From: Rouxiella silvae
Lineage (GTDB): Bacteria; Pseudomonadota; Gammaproteobacteria; Enterobacterales; Enterobacteriaceae
Length of the DNA stretch: 41,796 bases
Assembly: GCF_002093625.1 (NCBI RefSeq)
Contig: NZ_MRWD01000051.1
Span: 1 to 41,796, forward strand
Direction: 5' to 3'
Part shown: positions 7,430 to 15,214 of the stretch, piece after piece
Layout: each line of letters starts with the position of its first letter
How positions within the stretch are numbered: position 1 is the stretch's first letter
The notes under the pieces: generated by a model
Databases searched by the model: none
What the model was told of the DNA's origin: nothing
The model's input: the letters and a program-made list of their open reading frames with translations, nothing else
Position numbers and translations under genes: made by a program

Positions 7430-7918
7430 GTCAGATAATCTGTCTCTTTTAAAGAGGGTCAGCCCGGCGGATCCGAGCCACGACGTATTTAAGTCTACAG
7501 AATGCAATGGATGAATCTGGTTGGCAATGCCCACGGGGCACATCTCATGCAGGACGGGGTATCTCCCTGTATCTGATTGAAAGTGTAGGAGAGCGTGTTG
7601 TAAAAACCCCCTGCGGGCGCAGCCTGTTGTGCTTGAACAAAGTGCGCGAGGGAAGAGTCGGTGCACATTGATAAATTTTAAAGTTCTTAAGTCAAAAATA
7701 GGGTTTTTTTACACCCCGATGACGTTATAAAGTGTATTCATTGGTTACCAGCTAATAAAATAGCTGCTTTTTCTTGCACAAGCTGACACCCTATAAGAAT
7801 CAGCGAACAAAATTCTATTAAACTTTATTATTATCGTATTTTCGCTGCCTGCTGTGCCTTGAGAACGATTGCGGGCCTCAGCGTCAAATTTCATCATTTT
7901 CAGTCATAAGGGAATCGG
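7430..7918. other. 489-base divergent intergenic region
   Basis: It separates the leftward M20 gene from the rightward WG-repeat pair and should hold both promoters. I can see only an AT-rich stretch from about 7670 to 7850, a weak six-pair hairpin CAGCTA/TAGCTG at 7749-7766 followed by CTTTTTCTT, and a TATAAG at 7792-7797 without a well-spaced -35 element. No gene or RNA is supported. Confidence 0.4.
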
Positions 7919-10702
7919 ATGATTTATTCCGAAACACTAAAACATGTCATGAATTTCAGTGCGTTGACACTGGTTCTGGCCGCCGCCTTCAGCACTCCGG
8001 CTCATGCTGATGAAGCTTGGTTACGTGCGTGCGCCAATGCAAAAACAGCCGACGGCTGCCAGCAACCTTTCCAACAAGGATTGGCACCGGTATTAATGGG
8101 CTCAAGCCGCGATGAACAGGGGCTTTGGGGCTACATTGATACGTCCGGAAATATGGCTATTGAACCCACTTATCGCGAAGCGCGCGGTTTTGTGAACGAT
8201 TTGGCTGCGGTTAAAAAAGACGACTTGTTTGGCTATATAGATGTAAAAGGCAATTTGGCTATTGCACCACGCTTTACGCGAGCCACCGATTTTAACACTC
8301 AGGGCACAGCGCTGGTGGTCACTGACAATCGCCTGGCCCTGATTGACCGCAAAGGCGCGGTGATAAAAACGCTGCCGTTTGCCGCGTCTTTAGACTCAGA
8401 GGGCTTTAAGCAGGGCCAGTCTTTGGCCAGCGTACAAATGCAGATTTCTCCGGCTCTGTGGAACGCCTCCACCGGCCGTTCTCTGGCGTTGCCCGATGAC
8501 GTAATGAATCTTGACGAGCCGCAGTCGGGGCTGATACCCGCACAGGTGCGTGATACGGGACAGAGTGGTTATTGGGGCTATCTCGACGACAACGGCGGAT
8601 GGGCAATTGACCCGGTTAAGCTCAAAACGCGTAACGAGCCGGTGCTCAATGGCGATGTTGTCGCAGTGAAAGGAAAGTCAAGTTGGACATTTGTCGATAA
8701 ATCCGGCGTGAGTCTGAGCAAAGAGCAGTATAAGTCAGTTAAGCCTCTCAGTTCAGGCAGTTGGCTGGTAGTCGATGCAAACAATACTCAGCAATTACTC
8801 AGCAATAAATTAGAAAAGATTCAGGATATTCCGGCCGATCAGGCAGACGTTTTTCACGTGTGGGGCAATTGGTTAGTCGGTAAAGGCGCTAAGGGTATCG
8901 TCATGATCGGCCCTGATAACCGCGTTATTGATGTTAAAGCCACTCGGCCTCAATGGCTCAGTCAAAATGGTCATTTATGGATACTGCAGGCCGATAGCCG
9001 TGCGGGTGAAGACAAATCTGCTCAACTGGTTCAAATTTATGACGCCAATGGGGTAGGGCTCGTTACACCGTCGACACTGACTGCGCTTAATGAGTACAAA
9101 GTTCAACCGTTGGATACCCGATCGCTTGAAGACGCCCCTGCCAACAGTCAATCTGCTGGCTTGCCTATGGCGTTGTTAACGCCTATCGACAAACAGAAAA
9201 CTCCTTCTGTACTGACTGCCCAAGGTGAGATTTTCACCAGTCCGCAGTGGGCTACAATTGGGCCTGTCGGACTGCGTGGCCCATTAGTCGTGAAAACCGA
9301 GAATGGCACCGTAGGCGCGATTGGTCCCAATGGCCAATGGGTGATTCAGCCTAAATTTAAACAAATTACCCCTTTTGATGGCGCCTATACTTGGGCCAGC
9401 ATAGTTGATGACAAAAACGTTGAAAGCCGCAAGGTGATTGACTCTCAGGGCAATGTTATTGATATTCCGACGCGCGTGATTCAAACCGCGCAAGGCATCT
9501 CCGGTACTGACCTGCTCTACACCCAGGGTGACGACAGCGCACGTCGCTGGGGCATGTGGGACATTACTGCCAACAGCGCCAAAATAGCGGCACAGTTTAC
9601 CCAGCTTGAATCTTTCCACGACGGTTTTGCTCTCGCCAAAGTTGATTCAGGATGGGGCGTCATCGACGCTAAGGGTCAGTGGGCAATTGCACCCGATGCG
9701 GCCCGCAGTGGTAAACCCCAGCCGGTTGGCGACAGCATTTTCCTTGTTTCCGACGGTGACCAGCCAGGAGAGCACAGCGACAGCAACCGTCGTTACAGCC
9801 TGTATAGCGCCGTGACGGGTCTGGCCTTGGCCACGGATTTAGTCAGTAATCCCCAAAAGGTGGGCGACAGTCATTGGCTGATTCAGCCGTCGAAAGGCGG
9901 GGTCGGTTTAATGGACGATGACGGCCGTTCGGTGGTGAGCAAAGAGATCGTGCCTGAGTCCGTTCACGTAGCGGGTAACTGGGCGTTGCTGCACTTTGGC
10001 CCGCATTTCGGTGCCATTGACAGTCAGGGCGACTGGCAAATTGCACCGATTTATTCGGCTGCACTGAATTTTATTGCGCCGCAGAACTGGGCGAGCGCCT
10101 TGAGTGACAAGCGCATTACTCTGATTGATGCCAACGGCGTCGAGCCTTTGCAGGATAAAGAGGGCGCACAGCCGCTGGCCTCTATGGACCGCATTGCAAT
10201 GAATGACGATAACACCGGCGAAACGGTACTTTACGATACGCAGGGTAATGAAATTCAACGTTATTCTGGTTTAAACAGCATAGCCGTTGCTCTGTCGAGT
10301 GAAGGTATGGTGCCACTTCGCGGCAGCAATGGACTGTATGGTTTTATCGATTCTAATGGCAAACCCCTGATTGGCGCCTATTTTACGCAAGTTGGCGCGA
10401 TGAAAGACACGCGTGCCAAAGCAGTGAAACAAGATACTTACGGTGCGCAAATCGGCTATATCAACGGCTCGGGCACGTTTGCGCTGCTGCCGAAGTTTGA
10501 TTGGGCCACAGATTTTAGTGAAAAACGCGCTTGGGTGGCGGCAAAAGGGTCGGTACAGCTGATTAATACTGACGGTGTCGTTCAGGCGCAATTGTTGTTG
10601 CGATGCAATCAGCGGGTTATTGCCGATGCCAAAGGTAAGCAAAGCTGGCCTGCGAAAACGGTAAGTTGTGCCAGTTCTACGCAGGCCGGGGGGGCACAAT
10701 GA
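7919..10702 (+). CDS. Exported WG-repeat protein, first of a tandem pair
   Basis: This is a 927-residue protein with a signal peptide ending in AHA-DE at about residue 30, so it is periplasmic or secreted. The rest is built from WG-type repeats (PF14903-like): units of 40-60 residues with a [WF]G[YV]ID..G.W.I.P pattern and a [FY]..a..F..G.A.V link. Examples are WGYIDTSGNMAIEP (from residue 70), FGYIDVKGNLAIAPRF, YWGYLDDNGGWAIDP, GAIGPNGQWVIQPKF, WGVIDAKGQWAIAP, FGAIDSQGDWQIAP and YGFIDSNGKPLI. Two Cys near the N-terminus and two near the C-terminus (RCNQRV ... TVSC) suggest disulfides. AGGGA precedes the ATG. Repeats of this kind form extended beta structures and are usually thought to bind ligands or proteins; the role here is unknown. 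It overlaps the next gene by ATGA. Confidence 0.85.
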   Translation: MIYSETLKHVMNFSALTLVLAAAFSTPAHADEAWLRACANAKTADGCQQPFQQGLAPVLMGSSRDEQGLWGYIDTSGNMAIEPTYREARGFVNDLAAVKKDDLFGYIDVKGNLAIAPRFTRATDFNTQGTALVVTDNRLALIDRKGAVIKTLPFAASLDSEGFKQGQSLASVQMQISPALWNASTGRSLALPDDVMNLDEPQSGLIPAQVRDTGQSGYWGYLDDNGGWAIDPVKLKTRNEPVLNGDVVAVKGKSSWTFVDKSGVSLSKEQYKSVKPLSSGSWLVVDANNTQQLLSNKLEKIQDIPADQADVFHVWGNWLVGKGAKGIVMIGPDNRVIDVKATRPQWLSQNGHLWILQADSRAGEDKSAQLVQIYDANGVGLVTPSTLTALNEYKVQPLDTRSLEDAPANSQSAGLPMALLTPIDKQKTPSVLTAQGEIFTSPQWATIGPVGLRGPLVVKTENGTVGAIGPNGQWVIQPKFKQITPFDGAYTWASIVDDKNVESRKVIDSQGNVIDIPTRVIQTAQGISGTDLLYTQGDDSARRWGMWDITANSAKIAAQFTQLESFHDGFALAKVDSGWGVIDAKGQWAIAPDAARSGKPQPVGDSIFLVSDGDQPGEHSDSNRRYSLYSAVTGLALATDLVSNPQKVGDSHWLIQPSKGGVGLMDDDGRSVVSKEIVPESVHVAGNWALLHFGPHFGAIDSQGDWQIAPIYSAALNFIAPQNWASALSDKRITLIDANGVEPLQDKEGAQPLASMDRIAMNDDNTGETVLYDTQGNEIQRYSGLNSIAVALSSEGMVPLRGSNGLYGFIDSNGKPLIGAYFTQVGAMKDTRAKAVKQDTYGAQIGYINGSGTFALLPKFDWATDFSEKRAWVAAKGSVQLINTDGVVQAQLLLRCNQRVIADAKGKQSWPAKTVSCASSTQAGGAQ

Positions 10703-13581
10703 ATCTCATTAATAGCAGACCAATCGCGCGCGCCGTTCGTCAAATGTTAACCGCCGGTGGCGCGCTGGGTCTGATGGCGCTTGCACTGCCGGTGCTGGCG
10801 GCTGAAACTGACGCCTCCTGCTTTGCGCCTGACGCCACCGCTGAGGGCACGCAGCGTGCCGAATTGGCCCTGCCTGCCACGCAAAATATCTGTATCCGAG
10901 CGGTGCACGAGGGGCGAGCAGCCGTACTGCTCCCTGACGCACAACAGGCCATCGATGACGTCGCGCTGACTAAAGGGCTGAGCGGCCACCGTTGGGGATT
11001 CCTCGACAACCTGGGACAACTGGTTATTAAACCTATTTTCGAACAGGTTGGGGATTTTCACTACGGGCTGGCGGCTGCTAAGCAGAAAGGCAAGTGGGGC
11101 TACATCGATTCAACCGGAAATTGGGCGATTCAGCCTGCTTTTGACAAGGCAGGGACATTTACTCAGGTTGAACTTGCTGTGGTGATTAATGCAGGCAAAC
11201 CGGAGATTATTAATCGCAAAGGTCAAACGGTTGGGAAACCACTCGATGAGCTGGTGGATGACGTGCAGCTTGGCGACGGTAATCCTGCTCGACTGGCGCT
11301 GGATTACAAAACGGTGTTGCTCTCGCCGGACGATCAGCGTCACGTCGCCAGCGATAAAATGGAAGTGAGACAACCTTTTGGTCAAAGTGACTTGTTTATT
11401 GCGCGGGACAGCGATCGCGGCTTTGGTATTGCCGATCAAAATCTGGCATGGCGCATTAATCCGCAGTTTAGCGATATTACGCTAAGCGACGTGAACAGCA
11501 CGCTGGCTATGGCTAAAACGCCAACAGGCGTGCAACTGATCCGCGCCGATGGTTCGCTGGTTGAACAGGTTTATCAGTCGGTAAAAGCGCTAAATAGTCA
11601 TTTCTGGCTGGCGAAAGCGGCAGAGAAAAATAGCCTGCTGGACAACAGTGGCAACCTGCTTGCCTCTTTAAGCGATGAGGCTGTCGCGGGATTGACCATA
11701 CAGGGCGATTTTTTACTCGATAATAGTGCCAAAGAAAACCTGGCTGTATATGTACCGGGTAAAAAACAGCCGGTGGTACTGCCAAAAGAGAGCACACCTT
11801 CCGATCAGCCGACCGGTCCTTTTCTGTTGACGACGCACGGTGAGCAAAACAAGGTCAATGCGATAATCTCCCCCGACGGAAATCTGATTGGCGGAGGTCA
11901 GGCCGTCAATTGGCTGGCACAGGTGAACAATGCGGAGGTGATCAATGGTCGTCTCTGGCTGCATGACGATCGCGGACAGTTAATCAACATTGTTGATCAC
12001 GCAGGTAAAATGCTGCTGAGTGCGAAAAATGTTTCGCTATTAAACGACTACCGGATCCAGCCGCTCAATCAACCGAAGAGCGAAAGCAGTGCACCCTTAG
12101 CGCTGGTCCGTCCCGATCCTGATGAGCCTAAGCCGGGCACCGGATTTATTCGCGCCGACGGCAGCGTTCAGCTCGAAAGCAAATGGCAGGACATTCAGGC
12201 CGCCGACAGCAGTGAGTCAGCGCAGGGCGGCATGGCCCAGCAGTTTATTGTTAAAACTGCCCAAGGAACCGGCGTGATTGACGCGCAGGGGAAAACCATT
12301 ATTCCTCTGACCGAAGACAACATTGCCCCTTACGTTAACGGCTACGCCTTTGACTATCAGGAGGGAAAATTGACTGTCATTGACGCCAGCGGTAAACATT
12401 TTGCGCTGCCCAACGTCTTTGAACTGCAGTCGATGGGCAACGGCTGGTTCCGGTTCCGCGAAACGGCGGCCGAAGGGGCCGCGTGGGGTATTTACGACGT
12501 TGTGAGCCAAAAAGTCATTGCCGAGCCTGCCTATCAGTCGGTCGGCACCTATGCCAACGGGTTGGCCGACGTTCAACTACCAAACGGCCTGTGGGGCATT
12601 ATTGACGCGACAGGTAAAGCGCGAGTGGCGGCCGATTATGCCAGCGTGCGTCGTATTAACAACGCACTTTGGCAGCTGAGCTTGCCGTTGAAAACGGCAG
12701 AGCAAACGCCTTCAAGCATGCAGTCGGCGATTATCGGCAACGACGGCAAGGAGCGGATAGCACCGACTACCGATCTGAGCGTCAATCAGTTCAACGATGG
12801 GCGTATTCTTGCCAGTTCGGCCGAAGGTCAATCGTGGCTGCTCAACGCGCAGGGCGATATTGAACTGCACGAGCAGCAGACGAAGATCACCGCCGTGGGC
12901 GATTGGGTGAAACTTTCTCGTCAGCCGCAGATTGGTTATTTAAACTCACAGGGTATTTGGCAGATACAGCCGCAAATTTTACCCAGTTCGGCGTTTGTGA
13001 ACTCGCGTGCGCTGCGCATTCAGCCACAGGGCACCGAGCTTATCGACGAGAAGGGCGCGCGGGTAGCCGCCATGCCTGAAGGAAATTGGGTTCTGCCGGA
13101 AAACAGTGATATGTCACTCTCTTATGATAGCGACGACGGCAAACCGACCACTCGTTATGTGGACTCAACCGGCAAGCTGGCGATCACCGTCTCAGGCATT
13201 GGCAGCCGTATGCAAGGCGGTCAGGCGGTATTAACCAAATCTGATGGCAGCAAAACCTGGATTGACGCACAGGGACATCCGGCACCTTCGGTGAACTTTG
13301 CCGATCTCGGGGTGATTTCCGAAGGGCTGGCGTTTGCCAAAGTGGGTGAAGATTACGGTTTCGTTAATGCGCAGGGCAGCTTTGTTATTCCTCCGGTATT
13401 TAAGGCCGTCTCTGCCTTCAACAGTGGCGTGACGATAGTGTCGACCCGGAAAATGTCGATGATGGTGGACGCGACCGGCAAACCGCTGGCGCGCGTTGAC
13501 CGTGAATGCGGTGTGCAGGTACTTTACGGCAGTGGCAATGTCCGTCAGTGGCCACAAAGCCTGCCGGTTAAGTGCCCGTGA
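10699..13581 (+). CDS. Exported WG-repeat protein, second of a tandem pair
   Basis: Its ATG at 10699 overlaps the upstream TGA (ATGA) and is preceded by a G-rich run, so translation is coupled. From it the protein is 960 residues with a signal peptide (NLINSRPIARAVRQM, hydrophobic core, cut after LAA or AETDA). Repeats include HRWGFLDNLGQLVIKPIF, KWGYIDSTGNWAIQPAF, RGFGIADQNLAWRINPQF, LWGIIDATGKARV, IGYLNSQGIWQIQPQI and YGFVNAQGSFVIPPVF. The end (DRECGVQV ... RQWPQSLPVKC) mirrors the end of the upstream protein (RCNQRVI ... SWPAKTVSC), with the same paired Cys. This points to an old duplication with strong divergence. It probably works with its partner outside the inner membrane. An alternative frame start at 10666 adds 11 residues before the signal and is rejected. 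Confidence 0.85.
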   Translation: MNLINSRPIARAVRQMLTAGGALGLMALALPVLAAETDASCFAPDATAEGTQRAELALPATQNICIRAVHEGRAAVLLPDAQQAIDDVALTKGLSGHRWGFLDNLGQLVIKPIFEQVGDFHYGLAAAKQKGKWGYIDSTGNWAIQPAFDKAGTFTQVELAVVINAGKPEIINRKGQTVGKPLDELVDDVQLGDGNPARLALDYKTVLLSPDDQRHVASDKMEVRQPFGQSDLFIARDSDRGFGIADQNLAWRINPQFSDITLSDVNSTLAMAKTPTGVQLIRADGSLVEQVYQSVKALNSHFWLAKAAEKNSLLDNSGNLLASLSDEAVAGLTIQGDFLLDNSAKENLAVYVPGKKQPVVLPKESTPSDQPTGPFLLTTHGEQNKVNAIISPDGNLIGGGQAVNWLAQVNNAEVINGRLWLHDDRGQLINIVDHAGKMLLSAKNVSLLNDYRIQPLNQPKSESSAPLALVRPDPDEPKPGTGFIRADGSVQLESKWQDIQAADSSESAQGGMAQQFIVKTAQGTGVIDAQGKTIIPLTEDNIAPYVNGYAFDYQEGKLTVIDASGKHFALPNVFELQSMGNGWFRFRETAAEGAAWGIYDVVSQKVIAEPAYQSVGTYANGLADVQLPNGLWGIIDATGKARVAADYASVRRINNALWQLSLPLKTAEQTPSSMQSAIIGNDGKERIAPTTDLSVNQFNDGRILASSAEGQSWLLNAQGDIELHEQQTKITAVGDWVKLSRQPQIGYLNSQGIWQIQPQILPSSAFVNSRALRIQPQGTELIDEKGARVAAMPEGNWVLPENSDMSLSYDSDDGKPTTRYVDSTGKLAITVSGIGSRMQGGQAVLTKSDGSKTWIDAQGHPAPSVNFADLGVISEGLAFAKVGEDYGFVNAQGSFVIPPVFKAVSAFNSGVTIVSTRKMSMMVDATGKPLARVDRECGVQVLYGSGNVRQWPQSLPVKCP

Positions 13582-13653
13582 TCGATTATTAAAATTTCGT
13601 GCTAGTGTTTACAGGGTGAACTCTGTAGGCCGGTTAAATTAAAAGGATAAATT

Positions 13654-14046
13654 ATGCTTACACCTCTTCCGCAAAAGTACAAAGACGCCGAGCGTTGGTC
13701 TTTTGGAGACAATGAGGCGCAGGCCGATGATTTGGCGAAGAAAGTCATCGCAGGGGTTAAAACGGCGACCTGCGCCAATCTTGACGATGACGGCACCCCG
13801 GAAGTGGGGGAAGTATTTGTGGTGGTTGACGGTAAAAATCACCCGGTTTGCGCGGTTAAGCTCACGGAAGTGAAACAGGTGCCTTTCGACCTGGTCACTG
13901 AAGATCATGCTTATGCTGAGGGGGAGGGCGATCGCACGCTGGCTTCCTGGCGCGTGGAGCTTCAGCGCTTCTTTGAAGCCTACGATATGTTCTCCCCGGA
14001 CATGCCGCTGCTGCTGATGAAATTTGAGTTGGTAGAAACCTTCTGA
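13654..14046 (+). CDS. ASCH-domain protein
   Basis: This 130-residue cytoplasmic protein is an ASCH domain throughout. It has WSFGDNEAQADDLAKKV followed by the signature GVKTATC (GxKxxT, Gly34-Lys36-Thr39), GEVFVVVDGKNHPVCAVKLTEV, and the typical acidic EGEGDRTLASWR segment. ASCH domains have a PUA-like beta-barrel and are thought to bind RNA or nucleotides; some relatives have RNase or amidohydrolase activity. The substrate here is unknown. AAAAGGA lies about 8 bases before the ATG. It is only 72 bases after the WG pair and could be on the same transcript, though no functional link is evident. Confidence 0.85.
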   Translation: MLTPLPQKYKDAERWSFGDNEAQADDLAKKVIAGVKTATCANLDDDGTPEVGEVFVVVDGKNHPVCAVKLTEVKQVPFDLVTEDHAYAEGEGDRTLASWRVELQRFFEAYDMFSPDMPLLLMKFELVETF

Positions 14047-14133
14047 TTGACCCCGACGGCCAGCTTTATGCGAGTTGGCCGTCGCACGTAAAAATCCTGC
14101 CATAAACTGCCAATGCCCAGGAGAATTAATCCC

Positions 14134-14796
14134 ATGACGTTTGCTGCACATATATCACCGCCCATAATCCACACCGAGCAGCTTATTCCGTATTTCAGCC
14201 AGTGGGAGTCTGCCTCCTCGGCTGCCGATATTCTGAGTGGCAAAATAGATTTGCGGGATATCGAGGTTTGGCCAGAATCCGGCGCACAGTCGCAGGAGGA
14301 GTTTATCGAGTGGGCTAATCACGTTTGCGGTATGTGTTGCCTGAAAATGGCGCTGGCCGCCACCACGGGAGAAGTGGTGCCCATCCTTGAGCTGACTCGC
14401 CGCAGTATGCCCTATGGTGCCTATGTGCGCCAAGGTCACCATATTCGCGGGCTTATCTATGCGCCATTTGTCGAGTTTTTAAAACATGAAATTAATGTTT
14501 CTGCACGGGTCAGAGTTGAATTAACCGCTGAGGATATTGCCCATGAGTTGCAGCTATATCGCTTCTTTATTGCCTCTGTGCATCCCAGCATTCGCCATCC
14601 GCAAGACGTGCCGCCGCGCACGGGTGGGCATCTGGTGTTGGTCACCGCCGTTAAGCAGGGAGTGATCACCTTTCATAATCCATCAGGGCACAACGAGGCA
14701 ACTCAGTCCTATGTTCAACTGCCGCTAAGCCAATTTGCCCGATTTTTTGCCGGGCGCGGGGTGGCGCTAATGCCTTGGGTTACTCAAGACGCATAA
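14134..14796 (+). CDS. Peptidase C39-like (papain-fold) protein, uncharacterised
   Basis: The ATG at 14134 has AGGAG at 14119-14123; an earlier in-frame ATG at 14113 lies before that site and is less likely. The 220-residue product shows the layout of C39-like cysteine peptidases. HVCGMCCLKMALA has Cys65 in the CGxxxxxM nucleophile helix, GGHLVLVTAV has His166, and FHNPSG has Asn182, the usual Cys-His-Asn triad. There is no signal peptide or membrane segment, so it would act in the cytosol unless exported another way. Neither an ABC exporter nor a bacteriocin gene is nearby, so it is not an obvious C39 leader peptidase. The last 17 bases overlap the convergent yebV gene. The fold call is moderately secure; the substrate is unknown. 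Confidence 0.6.
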   Translation: MTFAAHISPPIIHTEQLIPYFSQWESASSAADILSGKIDLRDIEVWPESGAQSQEEFIEWANHVCGMCCLKMALAATTGEVVPILELTRRSMPYGAYVRQGHHIRGLIYAPFVEFLKHEINVSARVRVELTAEDIAHELQLYRFFIASVHPSIRHPQDVPPRTGGHLVLVTAVKQGVITFHNPSGHNEATQSYVQLPLSQFARFFAGRGVALMPWVTQDA

Positions 14797-15022
14797 TCCA
14801 CTCATCTTTTTGGCTGTCATACTTTTCTTTGTACAACACAGAGTGACGACCATCCAAAACGGCGGGAACGCTAACATTGTCATCCCATGCATCAAGCTGC
14901 ATGCACAAGTCGGGATCGGATTTACAGGGTATATGCACTTTGTCGCCCCCTTTGGCCTCGGGTGACGACAGCTGTGCGTCATCTATTTCAAAACTGCCGA
15001 TTCGAATACTGGATTTTCCCAT
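14780..15022 (-). CDS. yebV: YebV family protein
   Basis: From the ATG at 15022, preceded by GAGGGG, the protein is 80 residues and closely follows E. coli YebV. It has SIRIGSFEIDDAQL, then IPCKSDPDLCMQLDAW, SVPAVLDG, HSVLY and DEWIMRL. It is small, acidic and soluble, and of unknown function. An upstream in-frame ATG at 15061 adds 13 residues and lacks the ribosome site. In E. coli it lies downstream of letA-letB-rsmF; here rsmF is absent from the interval and yebV follows letB after about 190 bases, on the same strand. Confidence 0.9.
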   Translation of the reverse strand: MGKSSIRIGSFEIDDAQLSSPEAKGGDKVHIPCKSDPDLCMQLDAWDDNVSVPAVLDGRHSVLYKEKYDSQKDEWIMRLE

Positions 15023-15164
15023 CAGATGCCCCTCGTTAAGTTTTAGAATTAAATAGCCCACTACAGGTATGACCAGTTAGCCCAATTTTGAGAATAGCTT
15101 ATTGTGCAAAAAGTGCCATAGGAAAACTCTAAACGAAAAAACTCAAGCGCAGGATGGGGGAGTG

Positions 15165-15195
15165 ACGGCGGGCCTGAGGCAATCGGGCCCGCCGT
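15165..15195. repeat. Hairpin downstream of letB
   Basis: A perfect 10-pair GC-rich stem (ACGGCGGGCC / GGCCCGCCGT) with an 11-base loop lies 20 bases past the letB stop. On the minus strand no T run follows directly; one appears only about 25 bases further on. It probably protects or ends the letAB message. Confidence 0.5.
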
Positions 15196-15214
15196 TAAGA
15201 CGGGAGGTTCAGGA

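Noticed and set aside
7430-7666. N-terminal extension of the M20 amidohydrolase
   Set aside because: The frame is open but the residues do not resemble the family, and the ATG at 7429 gives the normal length.
7749-7775. Terminator-like hairpin between the M20 gene and the WG genes
   Set aside because: Only six AT-rich pairs and no upstream plus-strand gene that would need it.
10271-10699. 142-codon minus-strand ORF inside the WG-repeat gene
   Set aside because: No family features; opposite-strand shadow of a real gene.
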